Below are positions 59,487 to 64,000 of a DNA stretch of 64,000 nt, piece after piece; position 1 is the first letter of the stretch; every line of letters begins with the position of its first letter. The translations under genes were made by a program, and so were the position numbers. Origin of the DNA: Thioalkalivibrio thiocyanoxidans ARh2 (GTDB lineage Bacteria; Pseudomonadota; Gammaproteobacteria; Ectothiorhodospirales; Ectothiorhodospiraceae); assembly GCF_000385215.1 (NCBI RefSeq), contig NZ_ARQK01000051.1, positions 1 through 64,000 of the forward strand. The letters are read 5' to 3'. A model generated the notes under the pieces. It was given only the letters and a program-made list of their open reading frames with translations, had not been told where the DNA came from and ran no database searches.

Positions 59487-60602
59487 CTAAAGCCCCAGCG
59501 GGTGGGCGGCGGGCCGGTAGGCCACGGCCCCGATCACCAGGCTGATGCCAATGAGCGCGATGATGCCGCCACCGGCGAGCCCGAAGGCCGGGCCCACGTA
59601 GGTCAGACGGCCGACGCGGGTCGGCCCCAGCCAGCGCCGGGTCCAGTCGCGTGCGGAGACGGCCAGCGTGGCCAGAACGGACACCGTCGCCGCGGTCCCC
59701 AGGGACATCGCCAGTACGGCCAGCACGCCAGCCCAGGCCAGGCCCAGGGCCGCCGATACCGCCATGATCAGCACCGCACCGGAACAGGGGCGGATGCCCA
59801 CGGCCGCGACCGTGCCCCACCAGGTCCCGCTGTGGTTCGGGTCGACATGATGCGGCGTGCCACAGCCGCAGTGGTCGTCATGGGTATGATGGTGGTCGCC
59901 GTGATGATGGTCTGCGTGCTCGTGCCGGGCCTCCGCGCGCGCTCGGGCATGGGCCTTGTGCAGGCGCCAGGCATGGCGCAGGGCGCGCAGCATCAGCCAG
60001 ATGCCCAGCAGGGCGACCAGCGCGAAGCTGGCGATCTCCAGCGTGCGCACCTGGCCCAGCGTATCGCGCGCCAGCCAGCCGAGCAGGCCGATCAGCACCC
60101 CGACCAGCACGATGGCCGTGACCCCCTGGGCCAGTGCCGAGACGGTGGAGAGCAGGATGCCGCGCTTCAGGTTCTGGGGCTGGGTCAGCAGATAGGCGCT
60201 GATCACGGCCTTGCCATGGCCCGGGCCGGCCGCGTGGAACACGCCGTACAGCAGGCTGATCAGGATCAGGGCACCGGCTGTCTGGGCGGTGGGGGCGTCG
60301 CGCAGGGCGTGCAGTCCCTGGGTGAGGTCGCGATGCAGCTGGCGCTGGGTCTGCAGCATCCAGGCGGTGACGCGCTCGAGCGCGCCGGGGGGGTCTGCCA
60401 GTGGTTCGGGCACGGGTCCGGTGGCGGCATCCGGCGGGGACGGGCGTTCCTCGGTCTCGCCCGCGGGTGCGCCGCCGCCCAGCGGATGGGCCGATTCGCC
60501 GGCCTGGGCGCTGAAAGCGCCCAGCAACAGGAAGAACCCCAGGGTCAGGAGGACCAGGGGGGCCGTGAGGCCGTTCAGTCGATGGGCGGGGGTGACGATC
60601 AT
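59487..60602 (-). CDS. NicO-family metal transporter with His-rich loop
   Basis: A 371-residue inner-membrane protein with an N-terminal signal-like segment and six or more membrane spans. LISLLYGVFHAAGPGHGKAVISAYLL is the NicO signature. A cytoplasmic loop is full of histidines (HADHHHGDHHHTHDDHCGCG), followed by GIRPCSGAVLIM. Family members export or import Ni, Co or Zn. No ribosome-binding site precedes the ATG; a Zur-like palindrome containing a TATAGT element lies directly in front, so the message may be leaderless. Confidence 0.88.
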   Translation of the reverse strand: MIVTPAHRLNGLTAPLVLLTLGFFLLLGAFSAQAGESAHPLGGGAPAGETEERPSPPDAATGPVPEPLADPPGALERVTAWMLQTQRQLHRDLTQGLHALRDAPTAQTAGALILISLLYGVFHAAGPGHGKAVISAYLLTQPQNLKRGILLSTVSALAQGVTAIVLVGVLIGLLGWLARDTLGQVRTLEIASFALVALLGIWLMLRALRHAWRLHKAHARARAEARHEHADHHHGDHHHTHDDHCGCGTPHHVDPNHSGTWWGTVAAVGIRPCSGAVLIMAVSAALGLAWAGVLAVLAMSLGTAATVSVLATLAVSARDWTRRWLGPTRVGRLTYVGPAFGLAGGGIIALIGISLVIGAVAYRPAAHPLGL

Positions 60603-60621
60603 ATCGTTACACTATAACGCT
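60603..60621 (-). promoter_or_regulatory. Zur-like palindrome overlapping the NicO gene promoter
   Basis: CGTTACACTATAACG (60605-60619) is a near palindrome resembling the gammaproteobacterial Zur box core GTTATAATATAAC. Read on the minus strand it contains TATAGT, a good -10 element about ten bases from the ATG. The -35 region is weak. Bound repressor would cover the start of transcription. Confidence 0.5.
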
Positions 60622-60691
60622 GTCCTGCGGGTGCAGCGACCGGTTTTTCGTTCGAATCCTGTGCGAGCGTGCACATCGATCAGTGCTTCAC

Positions 60692-61348
60692 CTAGTCCGA
60701 GGTGTTCCGGCATTGCAGGGTGGCGGTCTCGGCAAAGTGGCGTCCGAGATTGTCGACCGGGCTGCGGTCCTGGCGTTCCAGGGTAGCGGCATAGCGCATC
60801 AGTTGCGGGTCCGGGCGTGGCTCTTCGATCCGGACCTCGCAGCCCTGGCGATTCTCGATATGCACTACGTCGTCCGCGTCATGCAGGACCTCGATCCAGT
60901 AGGTCGGGTCGAACACGCGATAGGTGAAGCCGTTGGCATCGTCGAGGGCGTGCTTGGCCAGCGGCAGGTCGAAGCGCAGATAAAGCCGCCGGTCCTCCAG
61001 CGAGAGCCGGGCGTTTTCCGCCCGGGGTACCGCGATCTCCGCGTCGTCGTGGCGCAGCTCGGTGAAGTAGTTGTAGGCGGCCAGGTTTTCCAGCATGCGC
61101 TCGGCGACCCGATCCAGCGCCTCGTCGATACCGAGATCGCCTTCCAGGTCCCGGGTCATCTCCTCCAGCAGCATGTGGCTGTAGGTCGGATCGATCAGCC
61201 AGGCCTGCTGCATGCGCTCCAGCTGGCCGTTGTCGTCGAACACCAGCCCCACGCGCAGGTCGATCCAGGCGTGGGGGTGTGCCAGCGCGAGGCCCGGGAT
61301 CAGCAGGGCCAGGCTCAGCAGGAGTCGCCGGATGAGGCGGCGGGCCAT
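60692..61348 (-). CDS. DUF1007 periplasmic protein
   Basis: A 218-residue protein with a signal peptide (LLLSLALLIPGLALA) and the mature start HPHAWIDLRVGLVFDDNGQL, the DUF1007 hallmark. These proteins are commonly next to NicO-type transporters and are thought to be metal-binding partners. It starts three bases after the cysS stop, so it is probably co-transcribed with cysS, while NicO has its own promoter. Confidence 0.9.
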   Translation of the reverse strand: MARRLIRRLLLSLALLIPGLALAHPHAWIDLRVGLVFDDNGQLERMQQAWLIDPTYSHMLLEEMTRDLEGDLGIDEALDRVAERMLENLAAYNYFTELRHDDAEIAVPRAENARLSLEDRRLYLRFDLPLAKHALDDANGFTYRVFDPTYWIEVLHDADDVVHIENRQGCEVRIEEPRPDPQLMRYAATLERQDRSPVDNLGRHFAETATLQCRNTSD

Positions 61349-61350
61349 GT

Positions 61351-62775
61351 TCAGGCGACGCTCCCACTGCGCTGCCAGCGTGTCCCCTCCGGCGTGTCCT
61401 CGAGTTCGATCCCGCGGGCGGTGAGCTCGTCGCGGATGGCGTCGGCGGTGGCGAAGTCACGGTTCTTGCGCGCGGCCTGCCGCGCAGCGATGCGTTCCTC
61501 TACCCAGGCGGCGAGTTCGTGGTCCTCGCTATCCCCCTGGAACCAGGCTGTCGGGTCCTGCTGCAACAGCCCCAGCAGGCCGGCGCCCGCCAGCAGCTCG
61601 CCTTTCAGACGGGCGCGTTCGGCCGGGTCGCCGGCCGCGGCCAGGGCATCGGCCAGGCGGTGCAGGGCCGTGATGCCGCCGGGGGTGTTCAGGTCGTCCA
61701 GCAGGGCGGTGAACACCGGGGTCTCGGCGGCGTGCACGGGTGCCGGTTCGATGTCGGCGTGGTCGCGCAGCACGCGGTAGAGCCCGTTCAGGGCATTGCG
61801 CGACTGGTTCAGCGTGTCCTCGGAGAAGTTCAGCGGCGCGCGGTAGTGGCGGGACAGCAGCGCCATGCGCAGGACCTCGCCCGGATAGGCCTGCAGGAGG
61901 TCATGCAGCAGCTGGAAGTTGCCCAGTGACTTGGACATCTTCTCGCCATCGATGGTCACGTGCCCGTTGTGCACCCAGTAGCGGGCGTAGTGCGTGCCGT
62001 GGTCGGCACAGCCCTCCGCCGCGCAGCCCTGGGCGATCTCGTTTTCGTGGTGGGGGAACACGAGATCGTGCCCCCCGCCGTGGATATCGATCATTGCGCC
62101 CAGGTGGCTGCGGATCATCGCGGTGCATTCGAGGTGCCAGCCGGGGCGGCCATAGCCCCAGGGGCTGTCCCAGCCCGGTTCGCCTTCGGCGGCCGGCTTC
62201 CACAGCACGAAGTCGCCGGGGTGGCGCTTGTAGCTGGCGACCTCGACCCGGGCGCCGGCCTGCATGTCTTCCAGCGTGCGCCCGGACAGCGCGCCATAGT
62301 CCGGGTAGGAGGTGACGTCGAACAGCACGTGCCCCTCGGCCGGGTAGGCATGGCCGCGCTCGATCAGGCGCTCGATCAGCTCGACCATCGGCTGGATGTG
62401 ATCGGTGGCGCGCGGCTCGATAGTCGGCTCAAGCGTACCCAGTTCGGCGATGTCTTCGTGGAAGGCGCGGGTGAAGCGCTCGGTCAGCGCGGCGATCGGT
62501 TCGCCGTTCTCCGCCGCGGCCTTGTTGATCTTGTCGTCGACGTCGGTGATGTTGCGCGCGTAGATCACATGTTCGGGGCCGTACAGCTCGCGCAGTACCC
62601 GAAACAGCACGTCGAACACCACCACCGGGCGGCCATTGCCCACATGCACCCGGTTGTACACGGTGGGGCCGCAGACGTAGAGCGTGACGCGCCCGGGGTC
62701 CTGCGGACGAAAGGGCTCGTCGCGCCCGCCGAGCGTGTTGTGCAGGATCAGCTCGCGGCCGGGGGTGGTGCTCAT
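61351..62775 (-). CDS. cysS: Cysteinyl-tRNA synthetase
   Basis: A 474-residue class I synthetase. The HIGH-type motif appears as HVGNGRP, and KMSKS is intact ([10 protein letters not shown]). Zinc ligands include CGPTVYN near the N-terminus, HLECTAM and the HHENEIAQ region. Length is normal. It overlaps the hisI stop by 4 bases. Confidence 0.96.
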   Translation of the reverse strand: MSTTPGRELILHNTLGGRDEPFRPQDPGRVTLYVCGPTVYNRVHVGNGRPVVVFDVLFRVLRELYGPEHVIYARNITDVDDKINKAAAENGEPIAALTERFTRAFHEDIAELGTLEPTIEPRATDHIQPMVELIERLIERGHAYPAEGHVLFDVTSYPDYGALSGRTLEDMQAGARVEVASYKRHPGDFVLWKPAAEGEPGWDSPWGYGRPGWHLECTAMIRSHLGAMIDIHGGGHDLVFPHHENEIAQGCAAEGCADHGTHYARYWVHNGHVTIDGEKMSKSLGNFQLLHDLLQAYPGEVLRMALLSRHYRAPLNFSEDTLNQSRNALNGLYRVLRDHADIEPAPVHAAETPVFTALLDDLNTPGGITALHRLADALAAAGDPAERARLKGELLAGAGLLGLLQQDPTAWFQGDSEDHELAAWVEERIAARQAARKNRDFATADAIRDELTARGIELEDTPEGTRWQRSGSVA

Positions 62776-63215
62776 TGCGGGTCGTCCTTTTGGCCGTACA
62801 GGGTCTCGGGGGCGATCTCCGGGTCGCTGGTGATCACGGCTTCGTCGCTGTCGACCCGCACGTAGAAGCAGCTGCGCCGGCCGGTGTGGCAGGCGGGGCC
62901 GGTCTGGTCGACCTTCAGCAGGATGGTGTCGCCGTCGCAGTCCAGGTGCAGGGATTGCAGCTGCTGAACCTGGCCCGACTGTTCGCCCTTGCGCCACAGC
63001 GCCTGGCGCGAGCGCGAGTAGTAGCACACGCGCCCGGTGCGTAGGGTCTCGTCCAGCGCCTCGCGGTTCATCCAGGCCATCATCAGGACCTCGCCGCTGT
63101 CGAACTGCTGGGCGATCGCGGGGATCAGGCCGTCCGGGTTCAGCTTGAGTTTTTCCAGCACCTCGGCGGCTGGCTGGCGGGTGTTGCGCGAGGCTTTTTC
63201 GAGTGTCTTGAACAT
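62772..63215 (-). CDS. hisI: Phosphoribosyl-AMP cyclohydrolase HisI
   Basis: A 147-residue histidine-biosynthesis enzyme. [51 protein letters not shown] and [11 protein letters not shown] include the zinc-binding cysteines. It lacks the HisE domain. An extra 25 or so N-terminal residues precede the conserved core. Starts at 63227 and 63278 are also open, and none has a clear ribosome-binding site. Confidence 0.9.
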   Translation of the reverse strand: MFKTLEKASRNTRQPAAEVLEKLKLNPDGLIPAIAQQFDSGEVLMMAWMNREALDETLRTGRVCYYSRSRQALWRKGEQSGQVQQLQSLHLDCDGDTILLKVDQTGPACHTGRRSCFYVRVDSDEAVITSDPEIAPETLYGQKDDPQ

Positions 63216-63443
63216 GTACGCCGGCATAGCGGAAACCAGCGCCAAGGGTACCATCCCGCGCCCGCCATGAGCAGACAAACATGGCAGGCAAGTACCTGTT
63301 CGGGGCCTGTCCAGAGGCAGGTTTGCGTTTCCCGTATCCGGGTAATGCGCGAGCTGACAGGACAGCGTTCAGGTGCGTAGTCGCGCTCGCGGGTTGCGTG
63401 CGTACAATGGCGGGCTGATTCCCCGTTCGCCGGAGCTGTCGTT

Positions 63444-64000
63444 ATGTCGTCCCAGCCGCATCCCACCGCCATGCGTTCTCTGACCTTCCACGGCCTGACC
63501 CCGGGGCCGCGGCTGATCGTGCTGGGCGCGGTGCATGGCAACGAGACCTGCGGCACGCAGGCGGCCGAACGGCTGCATGACGAACTGGAGGGCGGCGAGC
63601 GCCGCCTGCAGTGCGGGACGCTGACGCTGGTCCCGCGCACGAATCCGCTGGCCTTCCAGCTCGGGCAGCGCATGGGCGAGCGCAACCTGAACCGCAACTT
63701 TCGCGTGACCGAGGACCCGCAGGACTTCGAGGACCGCATTGCCAACGTACTGTGCCCGCTGCTGGCGGCGCACGACGTCCTGCTGGATCTGCACTCGTTT
63801 CATACCGGCGGCCAGCCGTTCATCATGCTCGGCCCGCGAAACAACGAGGGCGCACTGGAGGGCTTCGCCCGTGCCCGCGAGGAAGAGGCCCTGGCCGCCT
63901 GCCTGGGCCCGCGGCGCATGGTCGAGGGCTGGCTGGACACCTACGCGCGCGGGGTCGCCCGGCGCATGAAGAACCCGAACGCCAGTCACCGCGCGCAGAT
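63444..64000 (+). CDS. Succinylglutamate desuccinylase/aspartoacylase-family protein (cut by window edge)
   Basis: The first 185 codons of a zinc carboxypeptidase-like protein. Zinc ligands are in GAVHGNETCG (His and Glu), NLNRNF is the substrate-binding motif and LDLHSFHTGG contains the third ligand. The family deacylates N-acyl amino acids. The C-terminal part lies beyond the window, so AstE cannot be told apart from other aspartoacylase-like proteins. Confidence 0.85.
   Translation, partial: MSSQPHPTAMRSLTFHGLTPGPRLIVLGAVHGNETCGTQAAERLHDELEGGERRLQCGTLTLVPRTNPLAFQLGQRMGERNLNRNFRVTEDPQDFEDRIANVLCPLLAAHDVLLDLHSFHTGGQPFIMLGPRNNEGALEGFARAREEEALAACLGPRRMVEGWLDTYARGVARRMKNPNASHRAQ

Noticed and set aside
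60640-60675. Possible tRNA T-arm (GTTCGAATC)
   Set aside because: The flanking bases do not form the T-stem, and no acceptor stem or anticodon arm can be drawn around it.

Overview
The window is high-GC, densely packed proteobacterial DNA. Gene content points to a chemolithoautotrophic sulfur oxidiser of the Ectothiorhodospiraceae, most like Thioalkalivibrio. It carries a complete sulfur-oxidising heterodisulfide-reductase-like (sHdr) cluster with two lipoate-binding proteins, its own lipoate-assembly genes, an isolated soxB, and an assimilatory nitrate operon. The genus is inferred from gene content and gene order, not from a marker gene. No rRNA, tRNA, CRISPR array, transposase or prophage was seen.

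Layout. 1-9035 holds envelope polysaccharide genes: the start of a nucleotide-sugar epimerase, a wza-wzb-wzc export/kinase set, and an oppositely oriented yjbEFGH exopolysaccharide operon. 9307-13902 holds a glycine-zipper lipoprotein, soxB, the periplasmic protease bepA and a small unknown protein. 14167-26832 is the sulfur-oxidation core: rhodanese, tusA, hdrC1-hdrB1-hdrA-hyp-hdrC2-hdrB2, lbpA1-dsrE-lbpA2, then lipS1-slpl-lipT-lipS2. Rhodanese, TusA and DsrE are expected to hand sulfane sulfur to the cytoplasmic sHdr complex. LbpA carries the lipoyl arm. The last four genes make and attach that lipoate. Intrinsic terminators separate hdrB2 from lbpA1 and lbpA2 from lipS1.

27082-32046 holds a FadL-type porin with mosaic codon use, a periplasmic unknown, and a small uncharacterised cluster: an unknown protein, a second lipoate-ligase-like protein and a degenerate receiver domain. 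32292-36924 is a tightly overlapping MoxR ATPase / VWA / histone-deacetylase-fold operon. 36937-43888 holds an SRPBCC protein, two dynamin-like or YeeP-like GTPases, rarA, a TVP38 membrane protein and two glycosyltransferase-type proteins.

44292-57566 is nitrogen assimilation: a DsrE-like protein, the nitrate sensor/antiterminator nasR, a nitrate ABC transporter, nirB, nirD, nasA, cysG and a hemD-like gene. Its control region is unusually readable. It has two NtrC-like sites, a sigma-54 promoter, two ANTAR-type hexaloop hairpins, and a terminator whose left arm overlaps the second hairpin. nasR has its own sigma-54 promoter, and a REP-type palindrome lies between the two genes. 57586-64000 holds an acyl-CoA synthetase, a NicO-type metal transporter behind a Zur-like palindrome, a DUF1007 protein, cysS, hisI and the start of an aspartoacylase-family gene.
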